In this document: positions 15,692-24,448 of the stretch, piece after piece
Layout: the number at the start of each line of letters is the position of its first letter
Numbering within the stretch: the stretch's first letter is position 1
From: Secundilactobacillus hailunensis
Lineage (GTDB): Bacteria > Bacillota > Bacilli > Lactobacillales > Lactobacillaceae
DNA: 44,905 nucleotides
NCBI RefSeq assembly: GCF_005405185.1
Contig: NZ_BJDO01000019.1
Span: 1 to 44,905 of the forward strand
Direction of reading: 5' to 3'
Made by a program: the position numbers and the translations under genes
The notes under the pieces: model-generated
The model's database searches: none
Seen by the model: the letters and a program-made list of their open reading frames with translations, nothing else
What the model was told of the DNA's origin: nothing

Positions 15692-16849
15692 TTATTTCTT
15701 TTTCAATTCTTTCAAAGCCTTTAAAGCAACTTCTTTATAAACGTCATCCATCACTAAGAACTGGCTGAGTTCAATGTATTCGTTCATCTTGTGCGCGTTC
15801 TCCCAGTCACCAGCACCCATGACGATGATTGGAAATTGGTTTTCTGCTTTCCGGTATTCTGAAGCATCAGTAGCACCGTGGATGACCTTCAATTCAACTT
15901 CCCGGTTAAGGGCTTTGCTGGATTCGGTCTGCGCCAATTGAACCAGTGGGTCTTCCTTATCGGTGACCATTGGATCAAAGGACATGTCCACGTTAAAGGA
16001 CAGGTCGGCACCGGGGGCAGAATTCAGACCACGGGTGATCATGTTCAACCGCTTGATGACGGCGCCGTTACCAAATTCAGGTGTGGCGCGGATGTTACCT
16101 TGCAGTTCCGCGTGGCCGGGAATCGTGTTCACTTGATCGCCACTGTTAAAGATGGTGATACTGTGAACCAGTGGGCCAACTTCCTTGCTGGGCTTCACAT
16201 CGGTAAACAGGTCAGCTTCGGCATTCACAAACTTAACCAAATTGGTCAAAGCGTTCACGCCTTGTTCTGGAATGGAACTGTGAACTGGCGTACCTTCTGA
16301 AGTAACGGTGTAATTCAGCGAACCATTGTGGGCGTATACCACGTCGCCACTGGTTGGTTCACCAATGATCATGCCGTCAACGTCATCGACTTCACCCTGT
16401 TCAGTCAACTGTTTAGAACCGGCAGCACCGTATTCTTCGCCAACCGTTGCTAATAGACGAATCCGGCCGGGAATTTTAGTCTTGCTGTCTGCTAGGTCAA
16501 TCATAGCGATGACCATAGCAGCTAAATTACCCTTCATATCAGCACTGCCACGGCCGTAAAGACGGTCACCGTGGATCTCGGCTGACAACGGGTCATGTGC
16601 CCAGTCGTCTAAATCACCGAAACTGACAGTATCCATGTGGCCGGCAAAGGCAAAGACGGGTGTGGCGTCTGGCTTGCCAAGTTCAGCAATCAGGTTATTG
16701 CGCCCCTTAGACGTTTCAACTTGCTTGACCGTGATGCCGTGATCCGTGAGTAGCTTTTCTAAGTAATCTGCGACCTTCTTTTCATGGTCATTAGCCGAAT
16801 CAATTTGCACCAAGTGCGTTAGGATGTCAATTTTATTTTGTTTATCCAT
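15692..16849 (-). CDS. M20 family ArgE/DapE-type deacylase (succinyl-diaminopimelate desuccinylase-like)
   Basis: The 385-residue zinc hydrolase has the family metal ligands: AFAGHMDTV (His and Asp), GRGSADMKG (bridging Asp), TVGEEYG (catalytic Glu and ligand Glu), IIGEPT, and a C-terminal NAHKMNE. Likely substrates are N-succinyl-diaminopimelate, N-acetylornithine or an acyl dipeptide; these cannot be separated from sequence alone. I start it at ATG 16849 because SD GGAGGT is six bases upstream; an in-frame ATG at 16867 has no SD. It is monocistronic. The intergenic region before it (16850-17050) holds AT-rich promoter-like sequence around 16870-16895 and nothing else. Confidence 0.82.
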   Translation of the reverse strand: MDKQNKIDILTHLVQIDSANDHEKKVADYLEKLLTDHGITVKQVETSKGRNNLIAELGKPDATPVFAFAGHMDTVSFGDLDDWAHDPLSAEIHGDRLYGRGSADMKGNLAAMVIAMIDLADSKTKIPGRIRLLATVGEEYGAAGSKQLTEQGEVDDVDGMIIGEPTSGDVVYAHNGSLNYTVTSEGTPVHSSIPEQGVNALTNLVKFVNAEADLFTDVKPSKEVGPLVHSITIFNSGDQVNTIPGHAELQGNIRATPEFGNGAVIKRLNMITRGLNSAPGADLSFNVDMSFDPMVTDKEDPLVQLAQTESSKALNREVELKVIHGATDASEYRKAENQFPIIVMGAGDWENAHKMNEYIELSQFLVMDDVYKEVALKALKELKKK

Positions 16850-17050
16850 GGTGACCTCCACTTTCATTTTCAGACTTATACTATAAGTATAGACTTTTTT
16901 ACTTCACTTGTCCCTTTTATGGCTTTGTTGGTCATGTATGAAAGAGCTTTGAAATGCGATAATGACGGTCTTTAAATGGATTTTCACGGATTTAGCACTG
17001 TGGGGTGTAAACTGATAATTTATTACATTTTTCACTAACTGATCTAGTCA

Positions 17051-17084
17051 ATAAAAAACGTCATTCTGATATTTGAATGGCGTT
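17051..17084 (-). terminator. Terminator of the PAS-domain gene
   Basis: On the minus strand a 10-bp stem with one mismatch (complement of 17057-17066 with 17075-17084) is followed by a T-run. It starts eight bases after the stop codon. Confidence 0.78.
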
Positions 17085-17092
17085 TTTAATGC

Positions 17093-17650
17093 TTATTTTG
17101 GTTGTTGTGAGGCACCCGTAGTGGTATCGATATTGTCAGGCATCTTCGGCTTGGCGGAAGCTCCCGTTGTGGCATCAGCCGTGTGAGCTGGTTTATCCGG
17201 CTTAGATGATGCACCGGAAATGGCGTCAAACGCACCGTTTCCAGACATTGCTAAAATTTGATCAACGTTGGCGGTACACTCCAGCGTTCCGAGGTAAGTG
17301 CCAGCGTCATCGTGCAACGCGTAATAAGTCGTCATGATCTTATGGCCCTTTTGCGTGCTGGGAATGGTCATTGAATCCCGCTTACCAGCTTTAAAGCTTT
17401 CGATGAGTGATTTGATAGCAGGGAGGATCTTAGCTGGATGAATTTCTGCCAGCGTTTTGCCAAGCTGATCCTTGGAACGCACGTGATTTCGGTTGGGTTG
17501 ATCCGAGTACCAGCCGAAACGGTCGTTAGCATCGACCAGATCTAATTCGAAAGGAAGTGTTTTAAATATTTGCTGCAGTTCAGTCAACGTTAACGTCCCA
17601 CTAGGAAAAGTGACACGGGCGTCCTTCATAAATGGTTTATCATCTGACAT
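17093..17650 (-). CDS. PAS-domain (DUF438/PAS_10-like) protein with three C-terminal flavinylation-like motifs
   Basis: The 185-residue protein starts at ATG 17650, which has SD GGAGGG; an earlier in-frame ATG (17665) overlaps that SD. Residues about 20-132 form a PAS_10-type domain (LTELQQIFKTLPFELDLVD, then EIHPAKI, and YLGTLECTANVDQIL). The last 45 residues are low-complexity and carry three copies of D-x-x-[ST]-G-A-S at 142-148, 159-165 and 175-181, spaced 16-17 residues and separated by KP-rich linkers. This matches the consensus that ApbE flavin transferases modify with FMN. There is no signal peptide, so the protein is cytosolic. A redox or sensory role is inference. Confidence 0.75.
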   Translation of the reverse strand: MSDDKPFMKDARVTFPSGTLTLTELQQIFKTLPFELDLVDANDRFGWYSDQPNRNHVRSKDQLGKTLAEIHPAKILPAIKSLIESFKAGKRDSMTIPSTQKGHKIMTTYYALHDDAGTYLGTLECTANVDQILAMSGNGAFDAISGASSKPDKPAHTADATTGASAKPKMPDNIDTTTGASQQPK

Positions 17651-17741
17651 ATGATTACCCTCCAATATTTAATTGTTACTCTTATTATAGTACGAATTTA
17701 CGGTAGCTTCGAAATTAGGGACCGAAAGATAAAATAAAAGC

Positions 17742-17771
17742 TTGCCAAATACGAACGTGTGTTTGTATAAT
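17742..17771 (+). promoter_or_regulatory. Promoter of the SOS cassette
   Basis: -35 TTGCCA (17742-17747) and -10 TATAAT (17766-17771) are separated by 18 bases. Two LexA boxes surround the -10. Confidence 0.75.
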
Positions 17772-17790
17772 GTAGTCAAACATACGTTCG
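17752..17790. promoter_or_regulatory. Twin LexA (SOS) boxes
   Basis: CGAACGTGTGTTTG (17752-17765) and, inverted, CAAACATACGTTCG (17777-17790) both fit the Gram-positive LexA consensus CGAACRNRYGTTYG. They are 25 bp apart centre to centre and flank the -10 element, so repression would be tight. They control the umuC-like cassette. Confidence 0.88.
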
Positions 17791-17798
17791 AGGTGAGC

Positions 17799-19103
17799 AT
17801 GATGAATTATCAAAATGAACCTCATGGTGTCTTTTTCTTAATTGATAATAAGTCCTTCTATGCCAGCGTTGAAGCGGTGGCACGGGGGCTTAATCCCTTA
17901 AAGGTAACCTTAGTTGTGATGAGCGAAGCCGATAATACCAATGGCGGTCTAGTGTTGGCAACGTCACCGGAAGCCAAGTTACGCTATCATCTGCAGGCGA
18001 ACGTTTCTCGTCAGCGCGAGGTACCGCAAGACCCCCAGTTAATGGTGGTCCCGCCACGGATGAATTTATACATCAAACGTAATTTGCAGATCAATGATAT
18101 TTTTCGCCGCTTCGTCGCCAATGAGGATTTGATGCCATATTCGATTGACGAATCGATTCTTGATGTCACGCACTCGTGGCAGTTATTTGGTCAAACACCG
18201 CGAGAGGTAGCCGTTCGAATTCAAAAAACCGTCCGCCGGGAACTGGGATTATATACCACGGTTGGTATTGGTGATAATCCGCTGCAGGCGAAATTAGCGC
18301 TGGATCTATACGCTAAGCACACACCGGATTTAATTGGTGAGATTCATTATGATACTGTTCCGAAAACCATTTGGCCGGTTGATCAATTGACCGATGTTTG
18401 GAGTATCGGTAAGCGGACTGCCAAACATCTGAATCGTTTGGGGATTCATAATATGTATGAATTGGCGCACGTTGATCCTTATCAATTGAATGCGGAAATG
18501 GGCTTAATGGGTCAGCAGTTATTTGCGCTAGCTTGGGGGATCGACCGGTCACAGCTGCGTAAACGGCGCGGACCCAAGAACGCCAGTCTGGGAAACTCGC
18601 AGGTCTTGCCACGTGATTACGTGCAGCAGGCGGAAATTGAAACCGTGATCAAGGAAGTTGGCGAACAGGTGGCAGCCAGATTGCGGCATCATCACAAATT
18701 AGCTGGCTGTATTTCACTGGGAGTTGGCTTTTCTTACGCTGCTAGCGAAGCGGATGGTCGTAGTGGGTTTCATCAAGAACTGCGGATCGTACCGACTGAT
18801 CAAAATGTCGTCATTAGCCAAGCGCTGTTGCAGATCTTTCACCAGCATTGGCAGGGGCAAGCGATTCGCAACCTGGCCGTTTATACCAGCCGACTTAGTC
18901 CAGCAACTGGCTTGCAACTAAACTTTTTTGAACCGGCTAAAAATCAGATCAAGCGGGTAAAAGCAGATCATGTCGTGGATGATATCCGAGACCAGTTTGG
19001 GTTTACCAAATTAGTTTACGCCAGCAGCCTCATGCACGGTGGCACGGCCATCAGCCGAGCTTCGCTGGTTGGCGGTCATAATGGAGGCAACGCTTATGAA
19101 TAA
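17799..19103 (+). CDS. Y-family DNA polymerase (UmuC/UvrX-like)
   Basis: The 434-residue translesion polymerase has catalytic carboxylates in FLIDNKSFYASVE (first Asp) and YSIDESILD (Asp-Glu pair). Helix-hairpin-helix and little-finger regions follow. A clamp-binding motif QLNFF lies near the C-terminus. The start is ATG 17799 with SD AGGTGA; a longer frame begins inside the promoter and is rejected. Twin LexA boxes make it DNA-damage inducible. It resembles the UvrX/YqjW branch rather than DinB because of its length and YolD-linked context. It overlaps the next gene by eight bases. Confidence 0.9.
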   Translation: MMNYQNEPHGVFFLIDNKSFYASVEAVARGLNPLKVTLVVMSEADNTNGGLVLATSPEAKLRYHLQANVSRQREVPQDPQLMVVPPRMNLYIKRNLQINDIFRRFVANEDLMPYSIDESILDVTHSWQLFGQTPREVAVRIQKTVRRELGLYTTVGIGDNPLQAKLALDLYAKHTPDLIGEIHYDTVPKTIWPVDQLTDVWSIGKRTAKHLNRLGIHNMYELAHVDPYQLNAEMGLMGQQLFALAWGIDRSQLRKRRGPKNASLGNSQVLPRDYVQQAEIETVIKEVGEQVAARLRHHHKLAGCISLGVGFSYAASEADGRSGFHQELRIVPTDQNVVISQALLQIFHQHWQGQAIRNLAVYTSRLSPATGLQLNFFEPAKNQIKRVKADHVVDDIRDQFGFTKLVYASSLMHGGTAISRASLVGGHNGGNAYE

Positions 19104-19416
19104 TGATTTAAAACTGATCACGACACGGCTGGATGCCGGTTTTAAACGCCAAGATCAGGTCCGCTACCAAGTCGTAATTGCCAATGATCCGTATGATCAA
19201 ACCTATAATTTCTTTTTGAACTATCAGCACCGTAATCGGCGGTTAAAGTCACAGCCACTGCATTCAGTTCGCAACTATTCGTTGACTTATCTTGAACAGC
19301 TTATTCAGGGGCTGCGTGACCATACGCAACTCAGTTTTGAATTTGTCGGTTTTACGGGACAGCGCTGGCCGACCAGTCAGCAACGCATTCAATTCAGGCG
19401 ATTAAACGATGAGTAA
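19096..19416 (+). CDS. Small protein of unknown function in the SOS cassette
   Basis: A 106-residue basic protein starts at ATG 19096 (SD GGAGG, 19083-19087) inside the end of the polymerase gene, and its end overlaps the next start. I do not recognise a domain. It is rich in Arg, Gln and aromatic residues (NFFLNYQHRNRRLK) and has no signal or membrane segment. Tight coupling suggests an accessory to the polymerase. Confidence 0.75.
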   Translation: MNNDLKLITTRLDAGFKRQDQVRYQVVIANDPYDQTYNFFLNYQHRNRRLKSQPLHSVRNYSLTYLEQLIQGLRDHTQLSFEFVGFTGQRWPTSQQRIQFRRLNDE

Positions 19417-19789
19417 ATTAAAGCAAATTGATGACGATGTACTGGTTCAACGCTTCTTTGACCACGATTATCAAGACCGCGGTGTCGTTAAATGGCAGGG
19501 CTTTTACCTGTCAGATCACACGGCAGCACTGAAAAAACAAGCGCGACAAGAAGCGGTTAAACATCCCGCTAAGACGCAGCAATCGCTGGAAGAGATGTCG
19601 GCCATTTTGAGTGATGCCTACGCCAATGGGAAGCGCGTCAGCATTCAGTTGAATGCTCGTAATCCTAACGGTGAGTTTGTGCCAGATTTAACGGGTCCAG
19701 TTATCGGTTACGAAGACGATGCCGTTTATTTGGCAGATCAGCCACCGGTATCGTTATCGGAGATGCGCCACGTAACTAAAATTAGCTGA
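19409..19789 (+). CDS. YolD-like protein
   Basis: The 126-residue protein carries the YolD-like pattern: DRGVVKWQGFYLSDHTAALK near residues 23-42, then QSLEEMSAIL, VSIQL and a C-terminal TGPVIGYEDDAVYL strand. YolD-like proteins commonly accompany UvrX-type polymerases and are thought to take the place of UmuD-like partners; the exact activity is not settled. It overlaps the preceding gene by eight bases and ends the SOS cassette. Confidence 0.82.
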   Translation: MSKLKQIDDDVLVQRFFDHDYQDRGVVKWQGFYLSDHTAALKKQARQEAVKHPAKTQQSLEEMSAILSDAYANGKRVSIQLNARNPNGEFVPDLTGPVIGYEDDAVYLADQPPVSLSEMRHVTKIS

Positions 19790-19795
19790 AGAGCG

Positions 19796-19835
19796 TAAAG
19801 AAGCGTTACCTGAAAGTTCAGGCAACGCTTCTTTA
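19796..19835. terminator. Bidirectional terminator between the SOS cassette and the aldo/keto reductase gene
   Basis: TAAAGAAGCGTT (19796-19807) pairs perfectly with AACGCTTCTTTA (19824-19835), with an inner CCTGAA/TTCAGG stem. A-rich and T-rich ends serve both convergent genes. Confidence 0.9.
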
Positions 19836-19844
19836 CTAGTTTAC

Positions 19845-20789
19845 TTATTTAAAAGTACTAAATGCTGTTTCAATCGTTTGATATTCTGCATCGGTGAGTT
19901 CAACGGTCAGTGCTTTAGCGTTAGCAGCGACTTGATCTGGCTTCTTGGCACCTGGAATGACCACACTAATGAGTGGGTCCTTGATGTACCAAGCCAAAAC
20001 AGTTTGCGCTACCGTAGCGTCGTGAGCTTCAGCAATTGGCCGAACTGTATCAACCGCTTTTAAGATTTGGCTATACAGGGGTTCTTGGAAGATCGGCATC
20101 CCGCTGCGAATGTCGTCTTTCGGGAAACTAACATCGCGTTGGTACTTGCCAGTCAGCAAGCCACTTGCCAATGGGAAGTAAGGAACAAAGCTAATATTGT
20201 TCTGCTTTAAATAAGGTAGTGTTTCCGCACCTAAGTCTTGGTGAACCAGACTGAATTGATCCTCGACTACGTCAACGTAACCGTCAGCATTGGCTTCTTT
20301 AATCTGATCCAGACTGAAATTCGAGACCCCAATGGCGCGGATCTTGCCTTGTTCACGCAAGCACTCCAGGGCACCCACGGCTTCTGCTTTAGGGGTGTCC
20401 TTATCTGGGAAGTGCAGGTAGTAAATATCAATGTAATCCGTACCCAGCCGTTTCAGGCTGTTTTCAACCTGCTGCGTGATGAACTTAGGATCGTTGCGAA
20501 CAACTTCTTCGCCCGTTGACATATCCTGAGCACCCTTAGTGGCAATGACCAACTTGTGGCGGTCGAAGTCCTTGATGGCTTGACCCACTAACTCTTCAGA
20601 ATGGCCCAGACCGTAGACGTAAGCTGTATCTAGCAAAGTAATGCCGTTTTCGATTCCCGTTTTAACGATGTTTAAACCGTCGTCATCATTTAAATTGGGG
20701 AATAAATTATACCCACCAACAGCATTGGTCCCGAGGCCTAATGGTGTTGAGGTTACTTCTGATTTACCGATTTTAACTGTATTTGACAT
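19845..20789 (-). CDS. Aldo/keto reductase
   Basis: The 314-residue NADPH-dependent oxidoreductase is of the AKR superfamily. Catalytic tetrad residues are visible: Asp and Tyr in LLDTAYVYG, Lys in IATKG and His in YYLHFPD. VSNFSLDQI and the C-terminal VVIPGAKKPDQV phosphate-binding segment are typical. The start is ATG 20789 with SD AAGGAGGA; the upstream frame extension runs into the promoter region. It resembles the YajO/IolS group; the substrate is unknown. It is divergent from clpL, but the CIRCE element lies on the clpL side. Confidence 0.87.
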   Translation of the reverse strand: MSNTVKIGKSEVTSTPLGLGTNAVGGYNLFPNLNDDDGLNIVKTGIENGITLLDTAYVYGLGHSEELVGQAIKDFDRHKLVIATKGAQDMSTGEEVVRNDPKFITQQVENSLKRLGTDYIDIYYLHFPDKDTPKAEAVGALECLREQGKIRAIGVSNFSLDQIKEANADGYVDVVEDQFSLVHQDLGAETLPYLKQNNISFVPYFPLASGLLTGKYQRDVSFPKDDIRSGMPIFQEPLYSQILKAVDTVRPIAEAHDATVAQTVLAWYIKDPLISVVIPGAKKPDQVAANAKALTVELTDAEYQTIETAFSTFK

Positions 20790-20866
20790 ATGAATCCTCC
20801 TTGTAAGCGTTTCACTACACGGGTTTATTATAACGAATATGGTTACTAAAATAAATGAAAAATATT

Positions 20867-20893
20867 TTAGCACTCTGCTTGCACGAGTGATAA
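20867..20893. promoter_or_regulatory. CIRCE operator (HrcA binding)
   Basis: TTAGCACTC (20867-20875), a 9-base spacer, and GAGTGATAA (20885-20893) match the CIRCE consensus with one mismatch in the right arm. It overlaps the -35 of the clpL promoter, as expected for HrcA repression. Confidence 0.9.
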
Positions 20894-20907
20894 AAATGTG
20901 ATACTAT
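20879..20907 (+). promoter_or_regulatory. clpL promoter
   Basis: -35 TTGCAC (20879-20884) and -10 TACTAT (20902-20907) with 17-base spacing, embedded in the CIRCE element. This leaves a 5' UTR of about 165 bases. Confidence 0.75.
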
Positions 20908-20913
20908 ACAATT

Positions 20914-21079
20914 GTTGGCGGGGATAAAGGAACTATATCAGACTTGTGTTTGATATCATTTCCTTATCCGCCTCGACTGACTAGACTAACCAACTTAATA
21001 GCAATCAGCGAGGCACCGTCGACCAGACGGTGCCTTTGCGTTGCGCTTGGGTGTCAAATCATATGGGGGTGCAAGAAAT
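20914..21079 (+). promoter_or_regulatory. Structured 5' UTR of clpL
   Basis: A long hairpin pairs GGCGG...GGATAA (20917 on) with TTATCCGCC (ending at 20972). GCCTCG (from about 20970) can instead pair with CGAGGC (21009-21014). GGCACCGTC (21012-21020) forms a perfect 9-bp stem with GACGGTGCC (21026-21034). The GCACC of this stem could also pair with GGTGC of the SD region (21065-21072). These exclusive pairings suggest a thermosensor or other RNA switch; no function is proven. Confidence 0.55.
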
Positions 21080-23206
21080 ATGGCAAATAATTTTAACGAT
21101 CCATTCTTCAATAACAATATGGATGATATGTTTAACAACCTTTTTCGACAGATGGGCAACGGTGAATCTGCGCGCTACGAAGTAAACGGGCATGAATTAA
21201 CGCCTGACGAGTTTGCTCAATACCGGGCAACTGGCAAGTTACCAGATCGCCAACACGAAATTCCAGTGAATGATGCCGGTGACCACGCGGTTAAAAAAGG
21301 TGGTATTTTGGAAAAGTTAGGGCGTAACCTGACCCAAGAAGCCCGTGATGGTCTACTAGATCCAGTTATCGGCCGGGATAAGGAAATTCAAGAAACTGCC
21401 GAGATCTTAAGTCGGCGGATCAAGAACAATCCAATCTTAGTTGGTGATGCTGGTGTCGGTAAAACTGCCGTGGTTGAAGGCTTGGCACAGGCGATTGCGG
21501 ACGGTAAAGTTCCTGAAGCCGTGCAAGGTAAAGAAATCTGGTCCATCGATCTGTCCTCACTGGAAGCTGGGACTCAGCTCCGGGGTTCATTTGAAGACAA
21601 CATTAAAAACCTAGTTAAAGAAGTAAAGGCTGCCGGCAACGTGATCCTGTTCTTCGATGAAATTCATCAGATCTTAGGCATCGGCTCTACCGGTGGTGAA
21701 GACGGCGGCAAAGGGCTGGCTGACATCATTAAGCCATCACTTTCCCGTGGTGACATTACCGTAATTGGGGCCACGACTCAGGATGAATATCGCAACACCA
21801 TTTTAAAGGACACGGCGTTAGCTCGTCGGTTTAACGATGTGACGATCAATGAACCATCACCGGCCACGACCTTGGAAATTCTTAAAGGGGTCAAAGGTCT
21901 CTACGAAAAGCACCATCACGTCACGTTACCAGAGGATGTTTTGAAAGCGGCTGTTGACTATTCCGTTCAATATATGCCGCAACGGACTTTACCAGATAAG
22001 GCTATCGATCTGATCGACATGACCGCGGCTCATTTGGCGGCTGGCAATGCCGGTACGGATGAAGCCAGTCTGAAAGAACAGTTGAAGACGGCCGAAAAGA
22101 CGAAGAAAGACGCGGCTAAAGCTGAAGATTACGAAAAAGCAGCCAAAGCTAAGGAACAAGTCGATAAGCTCCAAGCCCAGATCAAGAATACGGATGACAG
22201 CACCGAAAATAAGGTAGTTGCAACGCCTAACGATGTGGCCGAATCAGTTCAACGGTTGACTGGGATTCCAGTGGCTAAGATGGGTACCAACGATATTCAA
22301 CGACTGAAGGGCGTGGCTAAGCGGTTAAAGGCTAAGGTCATCGGCCAAGATGAAGCCGTGGATATGGTTGCTCGAGCTATTCGGCGTAACCGGGCTGGCT
22401 TTGACGAAGGTAATCGGCCAATTGGCAGCTTCCTGTTCGTCGGTCCGACTGGTGTTGGGAAGACGGAATTAGCCAAGCAGTTAGCCTTAGATATGTTTGG
22501 TAATAAGGATGCCATCATCCGGTTGGACATGAGTGAATACAGTGATCGGACCGCGGTTTCTAAATTAATTGGGACCAGTGCCGGTTACGTTGGCTACGAA
22601 GATAACGGCAACACCTTAACTGAACAGGTTCGTCGTAATCCATACTCAATCGTTTTACTAGATGAAATTGAAAAGGCGGATCCGCAAGTTTTGACCCTGT
22701 TGCTGCAAGTTATGGACGACGGCCGGTTGACAGATGGCCAGGGTAACGTAGTCAACTTTAAGAACACGATCATCATCGCCACCTCTAACGCTGGCTTTGG
22801 TAATGAAGCATTGACTGGCGATAAGGATAAGGACGAGAGCCTATCCGATCGTTTGGCACCTTACTTCAGACCAGAATTCTTGAATCGGTTCAACGGTATC
22901 GTCCAGTTCAGTCATTTGACTAAGGATGATCTGAGTCAAATCGTTGACCTGCTGTTAGACGATGTGAACAAGACGTTGGCCAAGAAGGACATTACTTTGA
23001 CGGTATCCGACGATGCGAAGAACTGGTTGATGACTGAAGGCTACGATGAAGCCATGGGCGCACGACCACTGCGTCGGGTCATTGAACAGCAGATTCGTGA
23101 CAAGGTTACCGATTTCTATCTGGATCACTTGGATGTTAAACACCTACAAGCTGACCTAGTAGATGGCACGATTAAAATTAGTGAAAAGGCGGCGGTGACT
23201 GCTTAA
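21080..23206 (+). CDS. clpL: ATP-dependent Clp-type chaperone ClpL
   Basis: The 708-residue two-AAA+ disaggregase has Walker A1 GDAGVGKT (122-129), Walker B FFDEIH, Walker A2 GPTGVGKT (from 455) and LLDEIEKA. A short Asn/Phe-rich N-terminus ([14 protein letters not shown]), no CxxC zinc finger and an [16 protein letters not shown]-like coiled coil between the modules fit ClpL rather than ClpE or ClpC. It acts in heat and stress protein reactivation, usually without ClpP. The start is ATG 21080 with SD GGGGGTG; an upstream in-frame extension of 13 codons crosses the UTR. CIRCE control is visible. Confidence 0.92.
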   Translation: MANNFNDPFFNNNMDDMFNNLFRQMGNGESARYEVNGHELTPDEFAQYRATGKLPDRQHEIPVNDAGDHAVKKGGILEKLGRNLTQEARDGLLDPVIGRDKEIQETAEILSRRIKNNPILVGDAGVGKTAVVEGLAQAIADGKVPEAVQGKEIWSIDLSSLEAGTQLRGSFEDNIKNLVKEVKAAGNVILFFDEIHQILGIGSTGGEDGGKGLADIIKPSLSRGDITVIGATTQDEYRNTILKDTALARRFNDVTINEPSPATTLEILKGVKGLYEKHHHVTLPEDVLKAAVDYSVQYMPQRTLPDKAIDLIDMTAAHLAAGNAGTDEASLKEQLKTAEKTKKDAAKAEDYEKAAKAKEQVDKLQAQIKNTDDSTENKVVATPNDVAESVQRLTGIPVAKMGTNDIQRLKGVAKRLKAKVIGQDEAVDMVARAIRRNRAGFDEGNRPIGSFLFVGPTGVGKTELAKQLALDMFGNKDAIIRLDMSEYSDRTAVSKLIGTSAGYVGYEDNGNTLTEQVRRNPYSIVLLDEIEKADPQVLTLLLQVMDDGRLTDGQGNVVNFKNTIIIATSNAGFGNEALTGDKDKDESLSDRLAPYFRPEFLNRFNGIVQFSHLTKDDLSQIVDLLLDDVNKTLAKKDITLTVSDDAKNWLMTEGYDEAMGARPLRRVIEQQIRDKVTDFYLDHLDVKHLQADLVDGTIKISEKAAVTA

Positions 23207-23242
23207 TCAAAACAGTGATTAAACGGTTTGTTGCCACAGATT

Positions 23243-23290
23243 AAAGGACGTTCACTTATCAGTTTATGACTGATAGGTGAACGTCCTTTT
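23243..23290 (+). terminator. clpL terminator
   Basis: A stem of about 20 bp (AAAGGACGTTCACTTATCAGT side 23243-23263, complement 23269-23289, one wobble) ends in TTTT. It may serve the convergent MFS gene as well. Confidence 0.88.
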
Positions 23291-23302
23291 GTGTTTTCAG
23301 AT

Positions 23303-24448
23303 TTATACTTTTCGACGCGCGTAGAACAGCGTTAAGAATAAGTAAGCAATGGTGAAATATAGCATCACTTGAAACATGGTGGTGTAATTGCTGAAATCGA
23401 TAATTTTTCCCAGGAGATAAGCGCCGATTCCCATGCCAAAATCATAGCAGTTCAAAAACTGGCCAGTGGCTGATTCACGGCGTTCGTTACCAGCTGCTTT
23501 CAGAACCCATGATTGTACAGTAGGAAAGATCGCACCATCGGCCGCCCCAAAGAAAACGCCGGCTAAAATGAGCTGCCACTGACTCTGCAGCGTACAGATG
23601 AGGATAAAACTAATGATCAGGCCGACCACGCTTGGCAGCATCACGAAAAATGGTCCTTGTTGGTCGAACAGATTCCCCACGATTGGCCGTAAAACGACGC
23701 CCACGATAGCAGCGGTAAAGAAGAACCAGGCCGTGCCGTGAACGTGACGTATACCAGCGAATAAAGTAATGTAGGAAAGTACGCCGCTTTGAATTAAACC
23801 TAGGCAGAAGATCAGCAGTGATTGGGGCAAAAAATCCTTTTGAATACCGGCTAGCCGAATTTTCTTAGTGACGATAACCGGTTTAACCTTAGGCTTGATA
23901 AAGGTCAGCATGCCCATTGCCAGTATTAATATGATAATGCAGGTCAGAAAAAAGGCGTTAAAGGAGATCTTTTGAGCAATCGGTAAGGCTACTAGGGGTG
24001 CTATGGAAGCAGAAAACATACTGCTGATACCAAAGTAGCCAATGCCTTCGCCCATGCGATTTAATGGCAGTTCATCGGCTGCGGCGGTGGCAAAGTAAGT
24101 GGTCCCCAGGCCATGCCCAATCCCGTTTAACAACCGGAAGGCAATCAGGGGGGCAAAGGCGGTGAATAGCGGATAGCAGACGGATGCTACCAGATAGAGC
24201 AAGACGCCAGCTATCAGCAGAGTCTTCTTTTTAAAATAGTGCAATAACCGTTCCGAAAAGAGCCGTACCACCATCGCTGCGAACATGATCGCCCCAACGA
24301 AGAGGCCAATCTGAGAAGCACTCATTCCCAGTGATTTTCCGTAAAGCGGCAAAACGGGGACCTGCATGTTGTATACCATGAAGAGTAGGGCATCGCCAGC
24401 CATCAGCAGAATAAAGTTTTTCGACCAGATAGAGCGCTTTGAAGCCAT
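23303..24448 (-). CDS. MFS transporter, probable drug exporter
   Basis: This 381-residue membrane protein has about 12 hydrophobic helices. The start is ATG 24448 with SD AAAGG nine bases upstream, and its A is shared with the stop of a leader ORF (TAATG). Features such as GRSLGMSASQIGLFVG-like N-terminal text, GIGHGLGTTYFA and the central Lys-rich loop fit the MFS family; substrates cannot be read from sequence. A leader ORF and terminator upstream suggest induction by a translation-affecting compound. It is divergent from the CoA-disulfide-reductase-like gene. Confidence 0.8.
   Translation of the reverse strand: MASKRSIWSKNFILLMAGDALLFMVYNMQVPVLPLYGKSLGMSASQIGLFVGAIMFAAMVVRLFSERLLHYFKKKTLLIAGVLLYLVASVCYPLFTAFAPLIAFRLLNGIGHGLGTTYFATAAADELPLNRMGEGIGYFGISSMFSASIAPLVALPIAQKISFNAFFLTCIIILILAMGMLTFIKPKVKPVIVTKKIRLAGIQKDFLPQSLLIFCLGLIQSGVLSYITLFAGIRHVHGTAWFFFTAAIVGVVLRPIVGNLFDQQGPFFVMLPSVVGLIISFILICTLQSQWQLILAGVFFGAADGAIFPTVQSWVLKAAGNERRESATGQFLNCYDFGMGIGAYLLGKIIDFSNYTTMFQVMLYFTIAYLFLTLFYARRKV

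Noticed and set aside
15878-16559. Plus-strand ORFs of 140 and 77 codons opposite the M20 peptidase
   Set aside because: Antisense shadows of a conserved metallohydrolase; no SD, no recognisable domain.
20914-21079. CtsR operator at clpL
   Set aside because: No heptad repeat of the GGTCAAA type is present; only CIRCE is seen.
21080-23206. clpE or clpC as the gene name
   Set aside because: No N-terminal CxxC zinc finger (ClpE) and no double Clp-N domain (ClpC); the Asn/Phe-rich short N-terminus fits ClpL.
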